From positions 48,798-112,797 of the forward strand of contig CAIJWE010000051.1 in the NCBI GenBank assembly GCA_903824295.1: 64,000 bases of DNA, given 5' to 3'. The notes under the pieces were generated by a model. It did no database searches, had not been told where the DNA came from, and was given only the letters and a program-made list of their open reading frames with translations. Shown here piece by piece: positions 45,755 through 55,644 of the stretch. The stretch comes from an uncultured Chlorobiaceae bacterium. GTDB lineage: Bacteria; Bacteroidota; Chlorobiia; Chlorobiales; Chlorobiaceae. The position numbers were made by a program, and so were the translations under genes. Each line of letters starts with the position of its first letter. The first letter of the stretch is position 1.

Positions 45755-46552
45755 ATGATATTTTTCCGCATGTTTCGCCGCCCGGCAATCGCGTTGCTTC
45801 TCCTGTCGATTTTCATAACCGGTTGCGCCTCATATAAAGAATATCCGGCAGGTACCCGCCAGCGCATTAAAGGAAAGCCCGAGTCCGTCGCCCTGCGCGA
45901 AGTGGTTGAAATGGGAGCGAACCCATCCTCCTCACTCACCTCGCAGCAACCGAACGACTACCGCATCGGCCCTAACGATGTGCTCTATGTCAACGTCAGC
46001 GGAAAAGCTGAATTCGCCGGGGCAGGAAAAGGCTTCCGGGTTGACGGCTTGGGCAGCATCTATCTGCCCATTGCCGGCAAAGTTGCTGTCGGCGGTTTGC
46101 CGATCTCCGAGGTGCGCAACCGCATCTACACCGTTATGTTGCAATACTTCAACGACCCCTGGATCGTCGTCGAAATTGCCGAATACCGCCCGCGCCAGCT
46201 CTTTGTCTTTGGTGCCGTAAAAAAATCGGGTCCGCTTTCCATACCGCCGACAGGCATTAACCTTGTACAGGCTCTCGCCAATGCAGACGTGCTCGACCGG
46301 GGCGCCAATCTGAAGAAAGTAAGGATTATCCGCTCCTACTCCCCAACCGAAGGCGAACTGCTTGTTGTCGATTTCGACCGCATGCTTCGCGGGCGTGCCA
46401 TGGCGATGCAACTTCAGGAAGGCGATGTTATCTATATCCCAAAAAGTGCTCTCGCAGGCTGGAACGAGGCTATTTCAGAACTGTTGCCTTCGCTCCAGAT
46501 GTTCAGCTCAATCATGCAGCCCTACGTTACGCTCAAGTACCTGACACAGTAA
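45755..46552 (+). CDS. Wza-like polysaccharide export lipoprotein
   Basis: The ATG at 45755 gives a 265-residue lipoprotein precursor with the lipobox in LLLLSIFITGCASY. The polysaccharide-export domain (PF02563) starts NDYRIGPNDVLYVNVSG, with the SLBB-like part RQLFVFGAVKKSGPLSIPPT. It would form the outer-membrane channel for the polymer and pairs with the Wzc-like protein encoded 40 bp downstream. It is shorter than E. coli Wza and lacks a visible C-terminal membrane helix. Confidence 0.88.
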   Translation: MIFFRMFRRPAIALLLLSIFITGCASYKEYPAGTRQRIKGKPESVALREVVEMGANPSSSLTSQQPNDYRIGPNDVLYVNVSGKAEFAGAGKGFRVDGLGSIYLPIAGKVAVGGLPISEVRNRIYTVMLQYFNDPWIVVEIAEYRPRQLFVFGAVKKSGPLSIPPTGINLVQALANADVLDRGANLKKVRIIRSYSPTEGELLVVDFDRMLRGRAMAMQLQEGDVIYIPKSALAGWNEAISELLPSLQMFSSIMQPYVTLKYLTQ

Positions 46553-46592
46553 CGAGCTCAACCACACGATTAACCTTTCACCCCGCAGCGTT

Positions 46593-49046
46593 TTGACTGA
46601 ATTACAGGAACAAAATCAAAATCAGCATAATTTTCAGGAGCAGGAGATTCATCTTGCCGATTACCTCAATATTATTATCCGTCGCCAAAAACTCTTTGCC
46701 GCGGTTTTTCTGACGGTTTTTGTCAGTGCCTTTTTCTATACGTTCATGATGCGTCCGGTCTATCAGACCTCATCAACCATCAATGTTAAAAAAGACAATG
46801 CAAATATGGGGCTCAACTCGCTGATCATGTCAGGCAGCGACAACTCGCTCCAGGCTGAACTCGAAATCATCAAATCTCGCACCATTGCCGAGCAGGTTGC
46901 CGCCAAACTGAACCTCAACTGGACGATTGCCCCCTCCTCCTCCTCTGCCTCCTGTAAAATTCTTGATATTGCAACCCCGCCATCAAGAGGGAAGTTTAAA
47001 ATTATCATCACCGGACGGAGCAGTTTCGATGTCGAAGATGGCCACGGTCGAAAAATAGGGAGCGGCATAAACGGCACACTCTTTCGCCTGGCCGACATGC
47101 AGTTCACCCTGCGGCTCACCGGAAAAAATGGCGACTCTTTTGAGCTGAACCACATACCCTTATACCAGGCTGCGGGCTCCATCCGCGGGGCCATCCAGGT
47201 CAAGGAGCTGGGCCGGTCAACTAACGTTATCGAGGTCTCCTCACAGAACACCGATCCCGTTTTTGCGCGCGACATCGTCAACGCCGTGGTGCAAGCCTAT
47301 CTCGACAACAGTCTTGCCTACAAAACCCGCGAAGCCGGGCAGTCGGTCACCTTTATTGAAGAGCAGTTGCAGAACATCAAAAATGATCTTAACACCGCCG
47401 AGCTCAATTTGCAGGAGTATAAAACCTCAACCGGGGTGGTCAAGCTCGATGCCGAGGCCGAGGAGCTGATCCGGAAAGTTTCAAGTTTTGAGCAGGAGCG
47501 TGTAGGCCTCTCCCTTCGCAAAAAGCAGCTTGAATTTGCCCTTGCCTCACAGAACGAAAATATCTCACGGGGCACTCCCTACTCGCCGGCCCTCTCAACG
47601 GAGCCTCTGGTTGGCAGTATGGCTCAGGAGCTGGCCTCACTTGAGGTACAAAAGAAGGCGCTTATGGTTGAATACACCAAGAACCACCCGGCGGTTCAAA
47701 CGGTGCAGGCGCAAATTGACGAAATCCAGAAAAAAATCAAAAACACCCTCAATACCGGCATCAACAACATCACCAAGCAGGATGCCGATCTTACCCGGCA
47801 GCTCTCCATTTATGAGGGCCAACTTCTGGGCATCCCTGCACAAGAGCGTGATCTGGCGCGCTTCACCCGCCTGGCCACCGTAACGGGCGGCATCTACACC
47901 TTCCTCCTCCAAAAGCAACAGGAGGCGCGTATTGCCAAGGCATCCACCATCAGCAATATCAGCATCATTGATACGGCCATTACTCCCACATCTCCCATCC
48001 GGCCCGAAAAAACAAAATACCTCGCAATTGGCTTTTTCATCAGTCTGCTTGCCGCCATAGCCTTCGCCCTTTTTGTTGATTATCTGGATGACAGTGTCAA
48101 AAATGAAAATGAGGCAAAAAAAATACTGGGCTTTCCTTACCTCGCAACCATCCCATTTATTGGGCAAGGGCAAAAAAACAGCAAGGAAGCCGATCTGAAA
48201 AAGCAAACTGGTGGCAAAGAGGAAGAGGAGAATCTTGCCCTCATAGCGCAAACCAAGCAGAAATCGATTGGCGCCGAGTCCTTCCGCTCACTGCGCACCG
48301 CGCTGCACTTTTCATTACTCAACCAGAAGCGCAAGGTTATCGTGCTTACCAGTGCATTCTCGGGGGAGGGCAAAAGCACCATCAGTACCAATCTGGCCAT
48401 TACCATCGGCCTCACCGGTGCGCGTACCCTTCTGGTCGATTGTGACTTTCATAAGTCATCGCTCTACAAAAAAATTGGCATGCAGCAGCTCCCGGGTATT
48501 ACCGAACTGCTTGCGGGCGATATCCCGCTTGCCGGAGTGCTGCAGCCGACCGGCATACAGAATCTCACCTTTCTTTCAACCGGTACTCCTCCGCCGAACC
48601 CTTCGGTACTCCTCGGCTCTCCAGCCATGAAAGAGCTGATTGAAACGCTTAGAGAGCAGTTCGACCAGATTATTATTGACGCTCCGCCAATCCTGCCCGT
48701 GAGCGACTCCATCGTGCTCACCGCCGTGGCCGACATGGTGCTCGTTGTTATGGAAGCCGGACGTATTCCTAAAAAAGCGGCGGCTCGTCTCCGCGAAATG
48801 CTGCAAAGCGCCAACGCGCCTGTTGCCGGGTTTGTGTTCAACAACAAAACCCTCCGTGGCACCGGCTACGGCTATGGCTATGGCTATGGCTATGGATATG
48901 GCTATGGATATGGATATGGATATGGATATGGATATGGATATGGATACGGATACGGCCACGAAGAGGAAAAGCCGAAAAACAAGGTCGTTGCGCTTCTGAA
49001 AAAACTGATCCTGAAAATTGGCGAAATCCGCCTACACCAGTTGTAA
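46593..49046 (+). CDS. Wzc-like chain-length regulator and tyrosine autokinase
   Basis: The start is a TTG at 46593; no ATG lies nearby in frame. The 817 residues comprise a Wzz domain with two membrane helices (FAAVFLTVFVSAFFYTFMMR; AIGFFISLLAAIAFALFVDY), a long coiled coil and the BY-kinase domain. The latter has Walker A SAFSGEGKSTISTNLAITIG, A' LLVDCDFHKSSLYKKIG and B IIIDAPPILPVSD. The tail is a run of 15 Tyr-Gly dipeptides and then a charged end. Tyrosine clusters at this position are the autophosphorylation site in such kinases. The stop codon TAA is part of a REP copy. Confidence 0.92.
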   Translation: MTELQEQNQNQHNFQEQEIHLADYLNIIIRRQKLFAAVFLTVFVSAFFYTFMMRPVYQTSSTINVKKDNANMGLNSLIMSGSDNSLQAELEIIKSRTIAEQVAAKLNLNWTIAPSSSSASCKILDIATPPSRGKFKIIITGRSSFDVEDGHGRKIGSGINGTLFRLADMQFTLRLTGKNGDSFELNHIPLYQAAGSIRGAIQVKELGRSTNVIEVSSQNTDPVFARDIVNAVVQAYLDNSLAYKTREAGQSVTFIEEQLQNIKNDLNTAELNLQEYKTSTGVVKLDAEAEELIRKVSSFEQERVGLSLRKKQLEFALASQNENISRGTPYSPALSTEPLVGSMAQELASLEVQKKALMVEYTKNHPAVQTVQAQIDEIQKKIKNTLNTGINNITKQDADLTRQLSIYEGQLLGIPAQERDLARFTRLATVTGGIYTFLLQKQQEARIAKASTISNISIIDTAITPTSPIRPEKTKYLAIGFFISLLAAIAFALFVDYLDDSVKNENEAKKILGFPYLATIPFIGQGQKNSKEADLKKQTGGKEEEENLALIAQTKQKSIGAESFRSLRTALHFSLLNQKRKVIVLTSAFSGEGKSTISTNLAITIGLTGARTLLVDCDFHKSSLYKKIGMQQLPGITELLAGDIPLAGVLQPTGIQNLTFLSTGTPPPNPSVLLGSPAMKELIETLREQFDQIIIDAPPILPVSDSIVLTAVADMVLVVMEAGRIPKKAAARLREMLQSANAPVAGFVFNNKTLRGTGYGYGYGYGYGYGYGYGYGYGYGYGYGYGYGHEEEKPKNKVVALLKKLILKIGEIRLHQL
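48864..48956 (+). repeat. Hexanucleotide microsatellite encoding (Tyr-Gly)15
   Basis: TATGGC and TATGGA units (with TACGGC/TACGGA at both ends) are repeated 15 times in the 3' end of the Wzc-like gene. Slippage by whole units would change the number of tyrosines without breaking the frame. Confidence 0.95.
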
Positions 49047-49065
49047 GGGCGTGGTCCTCCCGCCC
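49043..49065 (+). repeat. REP-like hairpin repeat (GTAAG subtype), copy 10
   Basis: Variant copy (GTAAGGGCGTGG, then TCCTCCCGCCC). Its TAA at 49044-49046 is the stop codon of the Wzc-like gene. Confidence 0.82.
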
Positions 49066-49109
49066 TCTTCCCGAGTCATCATCAAAAGCCCTATGGGTAC
49101 TCCCGCCCC

Positions 49110-49829
49110 ATGCCCCTGACCCAGCGCCACACCGACTACCACACCCACATCCTCCCGGGCCTCGATGACGGCCCGAGGGAAATGGACGTCTCGCTCGAAA
49201 TGGCGCGTCTCTTCGCATTGGCCGGCTACCGCGAAATCTACTGTACGCCGCACCTCATCAAAGGCATGTTCGATGCCTCTGAGGCCGATGTGCTGCAAGG
49301 ACGCAACAACCTGCAACGAGCGCTCGAAAAAAATGGCATACCCATCAAACTGCTTGTGGGTCGCGAATACTACCTCGATGAATTCCTGTTGGATCTTATG
49401 AAGCACCCCATGCTTCTCGAAGGCACAACGTGCATCATGATCGAAATTCCGGCCAACACCTCCGTCGATCTGGTAAAGGAGAGCCTGTTTGCGGTCAAGC
49501 GCCGTGGCTATACACCGCTCATCGCTCACCCCGAGCGCTGTCAGTTGCTCGAAATGGCGGACCATTCGCAGCACAGCCCCGGCCGGTTCAAACGGTGGCT
49601 TTCCGGAAGTCGTGAGCAATACAACAACAACCAGCCGGGCAATGATCTGCTCGACTATCTCAAACTGCTCGGCTGCCAGTTTCAAGGCAACCTCGGCAGC
49701 ATAAACGGCCAATACGGCAATCGCGTAAAAACAAGCGCCCAGAATTTCCAAAAAAATGGCATCTACACCCACAGTGGTACCGATGCCCATTCCCCCGAAT
49801 CCCTGAAAACCATCCTTGGAATCGCATAA
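49110..49829 (+). CDS. PHP-family tyrosine-protein phosphatase (CpsB/YwqE type)
   Basis: This 239-residue protein has the PHP metal motifs DYHTHILPGLDDGPREMDVS, YCTPHLIKG, LIAHPERCQ and THSGTDAHSPESL, as in CpsB, Wzb-like YwqE and CapC. These manganese-dependent enzymes remove phosphate from the tyrosine tail of the cognate kinase, here surely the Wzc-like protein encoded just upstream. The gap between the two genes is filled by a REP copy. Confidence 0.92.
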   Translation: MPLTQRHTDYHTHILPGLDDGPREMDVSLEMARLFALAGYREIYCTPHLIKGMFDASEADVLQGRNNLQRALEKNGIPIKLLVGREYYLDEFLLDLMKHPMLLEGTTCIMIEIPANTSVDLVKESLFAVKRRGYTPLIAHPERCQLLEMADHSQHSPGRFKRWLSGSREQYNNNQPGNDLLDYLKLLGCQFQGNLGSINGQYGNRVKTSAQNFQKNGIYTHSGTDAHSPESLKTILGIA

Positions 49830-49831
49830 CC

Positions 49832-49854
49832 GTAAGGGCGGGGTCCTCCCGCCC
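49832..49854 (+). repeat. REP-like hairpin repeat (GTAAG subtype), copy 11
   Basis: Copy with a GTCCT centre, 2 bp after the stop of the PHP phosphatase gene. Confidence 0.88.
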
Positions 49855-49920
49855 TCTTCACACGTAGCAATCAAACATCGCAATCCGACATTGCATCCAA
49901 ATTAATACATTCCCGTCCGT

Positions 49921-51876
49921 TTGAAACGCCGTTTTTTAACCATAAGCCGAAAAGTATTTGCCTCTTCCCGACTTTTCAAGCTTGTCACCGTTGTCGTTTT
50001 CGATATCTGCGCAGCAGAGTTCGCTCTGTGGATTGCGTTATCGATGCTTTCCGGAGAGTTGCAACGGCCTCTGGTGCTGGAGTTGATAGTTTACCTGCTG
50101 GCACCAGTCGTGATGTTACCGGTCTTTCTTTTTTTTGGTATATACAACTCAATTCAGCGCTTCAACAGTTTTGACAGCTTTGTCACTATTGTGAAGGGTG
50201 TTGTTTGCTATAGCATCATCTTTTCTTCTCTGTTCTTCTTCCTGGATGTTCCGACCATACCCTTTTCAGCCGCAATTCTGCAGCCAATACTTCTTTTGCT
50301 GTTTGTCGGTGGAGCGAGGGCCCTGCCTCGTTTGCTGAGCAGCAGCATCGAAGTCCTCCATCAACAAAGCTGCGATACTTCTGACAATATTCTGGTTTAT
50401 GGTGCCGGTACAGCAGGGGTGGAGATTGTCAGAGCCATCGGCAGAAGCAATAAATATGCTGTTGCCGGTTTTATCGATGATAACGAGGAGCTGCAGAGGC
50501 GCACCATCAATGGCAAAACCGTGTTCAGCCCTTTGGCGGCTGAGTCGTTGCTCGGCAAGGGTGAAATAAAAACAATTTTGCTTGCAATGCCCTCGGCAAG
50601 CCGCAGTCGTCGTAATGAAATTGTTGAGCGATACCGAAAATATCCGGTGCAGATCAAGATGCTGCCCGTAGTTGACGAGCTGGTCGAAGGCAGGGTAAAT
50701 CTTTTCGATATCAAGCCGGTTGAAATCGAGGATCTTCTCGGCCGTGACCCGGTACCGATCGATTACGCTCTCATTGATCAGGTTATTGCCGGCCAAATTG
50801 TCATGGTTACCGGAGCGGGAGGCTCCATCGGCAGCGAGCTCTGTCGCCAACTGCTTAAGGCCAGGCCATCGACGCTGCTGTTGCTCGACAATACAGAACT
50901 GAACCTCTACTCGATTCATCACGACCTCACGCATCGCCAGTCACGCATCTCTTCTTTAACAAAGATTGTGCCACTGCTTTGTGACGTCACCAATAGAGAG
51001 CGTATCTCAGAAATAATTCGCACGTTCCGTCCCCAGGTCATCTACCACGCAGCGGCTTACAAGCACGTGCCGATGGTTGAACACAACCCTGCGGAAGGGA
51101 TTCGAAACAACGTTTTTGGCACACGCTCCCTCGTTGAGGCAGCATTGCGGTACGGTACAGGCAGCGTTGTGCTCGTCAGTACCGACAAGGCCGTACGGCC
51201 AACCAATATCATGGGCGCAAGCAAAAGGCTTTGCGAAATGATACTCCAGGCACTTGCCGCAGAACCCGGGCACACAACCTGCTTTTCCATGGTGCGCTTT
51301 GGCAATGTGCTCGGTTCAAGCGGTTCAGTGGTGCCGCTTTTCCGTGACCAGATCAAGAGCGGAGGCCCCCTGACCATAACCCACAAGGATATTACCCGCT
51401 ACTTCATGACCATCCCCGAAGCAGCACAGCTCGTCATCCAGGCCGGGGCGATGGCTTCATCGGGTGATCTCTTTCTGCTCGAAATGGGTGAACCGGTCAA
51501 AATTGTCGATCTCGCCTACAAGATGATTGAGCTTTCAGGCCTTACCCTACGCACCAGCGAAAAACCTGACGGTGATATCGAAATCAGCTATACCGGACTC
51601 CGTCCAGGCGAAAAGCTCTACGAAGAACTGCTGATCGGCAGTCATTCCACCCCGTCGGCCAATCCTCGTATTTTCAAAACAAGAGAGCACTTTATCCCCT
51701 GGAGCGTACTCGATGAAGAGCTTGAACACTTTGCCGCAGCTATCAACAGCAATGACGCACGGAACATCAAATCGCTGCTGAAGCATCTCATTCCCGAATA
51801 TGAACCTACCATTGCTACAACAGAAGACCTGCTTGCCATGGAAGAGCGGAATGGTTACAAAACAGCAACGGCATAG
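49921..51876 (+). CDS. WbpM/PglF-type nucleotide-sugar 4,6-dehydratase (membrane form)
   Basis: This 651-residue protein starts with TTG. Four N-terminal membrane helices lead to a first Rossmann domain (NILVYGAGTAGVEIVRAIGR) and the catalytic SDR domain (GQIVMVTGAGGSIGSELCRQ). The active-site segment is VSTDKAVRPTNIMGASKRLC, where Met replaces the usual SDR Tyr, as in WbpM, PglF and FlaA1. It makes the 4-keto-6-deoxy form of UDP-GlcNAc (or UDP-GalNAc-type sugar), the precursor of bacillosamine, QuiNAc or FucNAc residues. Confidence 0.9.
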   Translation: MKRRFLTISRKVFASSRLFKLVTVVVFDICAAEFALWIALSMLSGELQRPLVLELIVYLLAPVVMLPVFLFFGIYNSIQRFNSFDSFVTIVKGVVCYSIIFSSLFFFLDVPTIPFSAAILQPILLLLFVGGARALPRLLSSSIEVLHQQSCDTSDNILVYGAGTAGVEIVRAIGRSNKYAVAGFIDDNEELQRRTINGKTVFSPLAAESLLGKGEIKTILLAMPSASRSRRNEIVERYRKYPVQIKMLPVVDELVEGRVNLFDIKPVEIEDLLGRDPVPIDYALIDQVIAGQIVMVTGAGGSIGSELCRQLLKARPSTLLLLDNTELNLYSIHHDLTHRQSRISSLTKIVPLLCDVTNRERISEIIRTFRPQVIYHAAAYKHVPMVEHNPAEGIRNNVFGTRSLVEAALRYGTGSVVLVSTDKAVRPTNIMGASKRLCEMILQALAAEPGHTTCFSMVRFGNVLGSSGSVVPLFRDQIKSGGPLTITHKDITRYFMTIPEAAQLVIQAGAMASSGDLFLLEMGEPVKIVDLAYKMIELSGLTLRTSEKPDGDIEISYTGLRPGEKLYEELLIGSHSTPSANPRIFKTREHFIPWSVLDEELEHFAAAINSNDARNIKSLLKHLIPEYEPTIATTEDLLAMEERNGYKTATA

Positions 51877-51901
51877 CAACAACGTCCCCCAAGTTTATTA
51901 G

Positions 51902-53722
51902 ATGGATTCTACACAGACGATTACAACGCTTCTCAAACGCCTTTGGCATCACATCAGCCCGCGACGTCGGGGGCAATTCGGCCTGCTTCTCATCCTGATG
52001 ATCGGTGCATCGTTCGCCGAAATTCTCAGCATAGGTGCAGTACTTCCTTTTCTTGCCGTACTGACCGCTCCAGAGAGAATCTTCCAGCTCCCTGCAGCCC
52101 AGCCATTCATCCGGGCAACGGGAATGACGAGTGCCAGCCAGCTCCTGCTTCCGCTCACCTTTACCTTTGGTATTGCAGCCCTCATATCTGGAGCCATGCG
52201 GCTCCTGCTTCTATGGGCCAGCACACGCCTTTCCTTTGCAACAGGCGCCGACCTCAGCATCAGCATCTACCGCCGTACTCTCTACCAGCCCTACGCGGTG
52301 CATGTTGCGCGCAACAGCAGTGAGGTGATCAATGGTATCTCAGGTAAAGCCAATGGAGTCATCTACAATGTCATCGTGCCATCTTTGACCATCATCAGTT
52401 CAAGCATCATGCTGATCGCCATCCTCATGGCTCTTTTGTCGCTCAATCCCATTATTGCGCTGGCAGCATTTGGAGGTTTTGGCTTGATCTACCTCTTTAT
52501 CATCAAACTGACACAAAAGCAGCAGTTGATCAACAGCCAGTGTATTGCCCACGAATCCACACAGGTCATCAAATCACTGCAAGAGGGGTTGGGCGGCATA
52601 CGCGATGTTCTGATCGATGGCAGCCAAGGGGTTTATTGCAAAATCTATCGTAGTGCTGACCACCCCTTGCGCAAAGCCCAGGGAAACAGCTCTTTTATCG
52701 GTGCGAGCCCACGATTTGGCATCGAGGCACTCGGCATGATGCTTATCGCTCTCTTGGCTTATGCACTCGCACAACAACCCGACGGCATCGCCAAAGCAAT
52801 TCCTGTGCTCGGAGCACTTGCGCTTGGTGCCCAGCGTCTGCTGCCAGTATTGCAGGGAGCTTATGGCTCCTGGTCAAATATACAAGGCGGGCAGGTTTCG
52901 CTGCGCGATGCACTCGAACTGCTCGATCAGCCTCTGCCCGATTATGTTGATCAGCCATCAGCCAAGCCAATTCCGTTCCGTCAACAGATTGATTTGAATA
53001 ATCTCTCGTTCCGTTATACCGAGCAAACACCCTTGGTACTCAGCAATCTCAACCTCACCATACAGAAAGGGAGCCGCATAGGCTTCATCGGCGTCACCGG
53101 CAGCGGCAAAAGCACACTGCTCGACATCATTATGGGGCTGCTGCAATCCACATCGGGCACTATCGAAATCGACGCTCAACCCTTGACTACAGGCAACAAC
53201 CGGGCATGGCAGGCGCATATCGCACACGTCCCGCAAGCAATCTTCCTCGCCGACAGTACCATCGAAGAGAATATCGCCTTTGGTGTACCAAAAGGAAAAA
53301 TTGACCACGACCGGGTCAAGCAAGCCGCCCGTCAGGCACAGATTGCCGACATCATCGAAAGCTGGCCAAAAAAGTACCAGACCTATGTCGGCGAACGTGG
53401 TATTCGCCTATCGGGAGGCCAGCGCCAGCGCATCGGCATCGCCCGTGCACTCTACAAACAGGCCGATGTCATCATCTTCGACGAAGCGACCAGCGCCCTC
53501 GACAACGAAACCGAGCAAGCCGTCATGCAAGCCATCGAAAGCCTCGGCAATGATCTCACGGTACTGATAATCGCCCATCGGCTGACAACGCTGAAAAACT
53601 GCACACAAATCGTAGAACTGGCCGACGGGGGAATCAAGCGCACCGGCACCTACCAGGAGATCATATCACCCGTAAGGGCGGGGTCATCCCGCCCTCTTGA
53701 ACCAGCCCCGATCACCCCATGA
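51902..53722 (+). CDS. ABC exporter, fused permease and ATPase (PglK/MsbA-like flippase)
   Basis: This 606-residue protein has six membrane helices in the first 320 residues. The ATPase then has Walker [21 protein letters not shown], signature [20 protein letters not shown] and Walker [18 protein letters not shown]. In this locus it most likely flips a lipid-linked oligosaccharide. The natural C-terminus seems to be at about TYQEIISP; the ORF then runs through a REP copy and adds [16 protein letters not shown]. Its stop overlaps the rfbF start as ATGA, so the REP insertion appears to have coupled the two genes. Confidence 0.88.
   Translation: MDSTQTITTLLKRLWHHISPRRRGQFGLLLILMIGASFAEILSIGAVLPFLAVLTAPERIFQLPAAQPFIRATGMTSASQLLLPLTFTFGIAALISGAMRLLLLWASTRLSFATGADLSISIYRRTLYQPYAVHVARNSSEVINGISGKANGVIYNVIVPSLTIISSSIMLIAILMALLSLNPIIALAAFGGFGLIYLFIIKLTQKQQLINSQCIAHESTQVIKSLQEGLGGIRDVLIDGSQGVYCKIYRSADHPLRKAQGNSSFIGASPRFGIEALGMMLIALLAYALAQQPDGIAKAIPVLGALALGAQRLLPVLQGAYGSWSNIQGGQVSLRDALELLDQPLPDYVDQPSAKPIPFRQQIDLNNLSFRYTEQTPLVLSNLNLTIQKGSRIGFIGVTGSGKSTLLDIIMGLLQSTSGTIEIDAQPLTTGNNRAWQAHIAHVPQAIFLADSTIEENIAFGVPKGKIDHDRVKQAARQAQIADIIESWPKKYQTYVGERGIRLSGGQRQRIGIARALYKQADVIIFDEATSALDNETEQAVMQAIESLGNDLTVLIIAHRLTTLKNCTQIVELADGGIKRTGTYQEIISPVRAGSSRPLEPAPITP
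53672..53694 (+). repeat. REP-like hairpin repeat (GTAAG subtype), copy 12, inside the ABC exporter 3' end
   Basis: Full copy translated as VRAGSSRPL at the C-terminus of the ABC exporter, 25 bp before the rfbF start. Confidence 0.9.
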
Positions 53723-54489
53723 AAGCAGTAATCCTCGCCGGCGGTCTCGGCACCCGCATCTCCGAAGAGTCGCACCTTAAACCCAAGCCCATGATCGAAA
53801 TCGGAGGCAAACCCATTCTCTGGCACATCATGAAGCTTTACTCCGCCCATGGCGTCAACGATTTTATCATCTGCTGCGGCTATAAAGGCTATGTCATCAA
53901 AGAGTACTTCGCCAACTACTTTTTGCACATGTCCGACGTCACCTTCGATATGGCGGAGAACAAAATGGAAGTGCACAAGCAGAAAGCCGAGCCCTGGAAG
54001 GTCACACTCGTCGATACCGGCGAAGATACCGCAACCGGAGGCCGTTTGAAACGCGTAGCAAAATACCTAAAACCGGATAAGCCCTTCTGCTTTACCTACG
54101 GTGATGGTGTTGCCGATATCGACATCACTGCCGAAATTGCTTTTCATAAAAAGCATGGCAAACTGGCCACCGTGTGTGCCGTCCTGCCACCCGGTCGCTA
54201 TGGCTCAATCATAAAAGATGGTGAAAGCGTCCTTGGCTTTGAAGAAAAGCCACCTGGTGACGGCTCATGGATTAACGGAGGCTTTTTTGTGCTGCAACCT
54301 GACGTGTTGAACTATATTGATGGGGACGCCTCATCATGGGAAGGGGAGCCATTAGTAAACATTGCTAAAGATGGCCTGCTCGCGGCCTATGAGCACAGCG
54401 GCTTCTGGCGGCCAATGGATACTTTGCGTGATAAAACTTATCTCGAAGAGTTGTGGGATAATCATAAAGCCCCATGGAAAATATGGTAA
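53719..54489 (+). CDS. rfbF: Glucose-1-phosphate cytidylyltransferase RfbF
   Basis: This 256-residue protein shows [20 protein letters not shown] with the nucleotide-binding loop, [20 protein letters not shown], and [11 protein letters not shown] as in RfbF/DdhA. It makes CDP-glucose from CTP and glucose-1-phosphate, the first step to CDP-3,6-dideoxyhexoses (paratose, abequose, tyvelose, ascarylose and relatives). It overlaps the ABC exporter by 4 bp and lies 8 bp before rfbG. Confidence 0.95.
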   Translation: MKAVILAGGLGTRISEESHLKPKPMIEIGGKPILWHIMKLYSAHGVNDFIICCGYKGYVIKEYFANYFLHMSDVTFDMAENKMEVHKQKAEPWKVTLVDTGEDTATGGRLKRVAKYLKPDKPFCFTYGDGVADIDITAEIAFHKKHGKLATVCAVLPPGRYGSIIKDGESVLGFEEKPPGDGSWINGGFFVLQPDVLNYIDGDASSWEGEPLVNIAKDGLLAAYEHSGFWRPMDTLRDKTYLEELWDNHKAPWKIW

Positions 54490-54497
54490 ATCAACAG

Positions 54498-55580
54498 ATG
54501 AGCGGAATCAATCAACACTTCTGGGCTGGTAAAAAAGTGCTTATTACCGGCCACACCGGCTTTAAAGGCTCATGGCTTGCCCTCTGGCTCAACATGCTCG
54601 GAGTCGAAGTTGCCGGGTACGCTCTTGAGCCTCTGACCCCGAACGACAACTTTGTCCTCACTGGCCTCGACAAAAAGATCAACCACCACATCGGCGACAT
54701 ACGGAACTACGACCAACTGCAAGAGTTCTTTCATGCAGTCAACCCCAAAATAGTTTTTCACCTTGCCGCCCAGCCGTTGGTGCGTGAGTCATACAACGCC
54801 CCCAAGGAAACCTATGACATCAACGTCGGAGGCACCGTCAACCTGCTCGAATGCTGCCGCCAGACGGAGTCGGTAAAGGTCATCGTCAACGTCACCACCG
54901 ACAAATGTTACGAAAACAGGGAGTGGGCCTGGGGATATCGCGAAAACGACCGTCTCGGCGGTTACGATCCCTACAGCTCCAGCAAAGCGTGCAGCGAGCT
55001 GGTCACTGAGGGATACCGCAAATCATTTTTTCATCCCGACTCCTTCGCTACGCATGGTAAAAGCCTCGCATCGGCAAGGGCTGGCAACGTCTTCGGCGGA
55101 GGCGACTGGCAAGCCGATCGTATTGTCCCTGACTGCATTCGCGCCCTTGAGCAGGGTGAGCCCATTATTGTGAGAAGCCCACATGCCGTCAGGCCATGGC
55201 AACATGTACTTGAACCCTTGTCTGGCTATCTGCTGCTTGCTCAAAAAATGGCTGAAAATCCGGCGAGCTACGCTGAATCCTGGAATTTCGGGCCCGAAGA
55301 ATCAAGCTTTCTCTCAGTCGGTTCACTTGTCGACCGCATTGTCAGAACATGGGGAGAGGGTAGCTGGCAAGACCACTCAAAGCCGGGAGCCCTGCACGAA
55401 GCAAACCTCCTGAAGCTCGATATCAGCAAAGCAAAATCCCAGCTCGGGTGGTCGCCCCTGTGGAACATTGATAAGGCCATTGGCGAAACAGTGGCATGGT
55501 ACCGCCAATATCCCGCAGGCAACATGTACGATCTCTGTCGCCGCCAGATCACCGACTACATGAATAACAGTACATCGTAA
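54498..55580 (+). CDS. rfbG: CDP-glucose 4,6-dehydratase RfbG
   Basis: The track starts at 54474, but the ATG at 54498 (MSGINQHFWAGKKVLITGHT) matches the family N-terminus and gives 360 residues. The NAD site is GHTGFKGSWLALWLNMLG; further motifs are VNVTTDKCYENREWAWGYRE and the catalytic YDPYSSSKACSEL. It converts CDP-glucose to CDP-4-keto-6-deoxyglucose, the substrate of RfbH encoded downstream. A REP copy and a toxin-antitoxin module now separate it from rfbH. Confidence 0.95.
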   Translation: MSGINQHFWAGKKVLITGHTGFKGSWLALWLNMLGVEVAGYALEPLTPNDNFVLTGLDKKINHHIGDIRNYDQLQEFFHAVNPKIVFHLAAQPLVRESYNAPKETYDINVGGTVNLLECCRQTESVKVIVNVTTDKCYENREWAWGYRENDRLGGYDPYSSSKACSELVTEGYRKSFFHPDSFATHGKSLASARAGNVFGGGDWQADRIVPDCIRALEQGEPIIVRSPHAVRPWQHVLEPLSGYLLLAQKMAENPASYAESWNFGPEESSFLSVGSLVDRIVRTWGEGSWQDHSKPGALHEANLLKLDISKAKSQLGWSPLWNIDKAIGETVAWYRQYPAGNMYDLCRRQITDYMNNSTS

Positions 55581-55585
55581 AAACC

Positions 55586-55608
55586 GTAAGGGCGGGGTTC
55601 TCCCGCCC
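55586..55608 (+). repeat. REP-like hairpin repeat (GTAAG subtype), copy 13
   Basis: Copy with a GTTCT centre, 5 bp after the rfbG stop and 36 bp before the antitoxin gene. Confidence 0.88.
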
Positions 55609-55644
55609 TCTCCCAGAATAGTAAACAAACTCAGAAGGCCTGCC

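Noticed and set aside
49032-49883. Antisense ORF of 283 residues over the PHP phosphatase gene
   Set aside because: It has no family features, both ends are translated repeat sequence (GGRTPPLRL-like), and the opposite strand holds a clear PHP enzyme.
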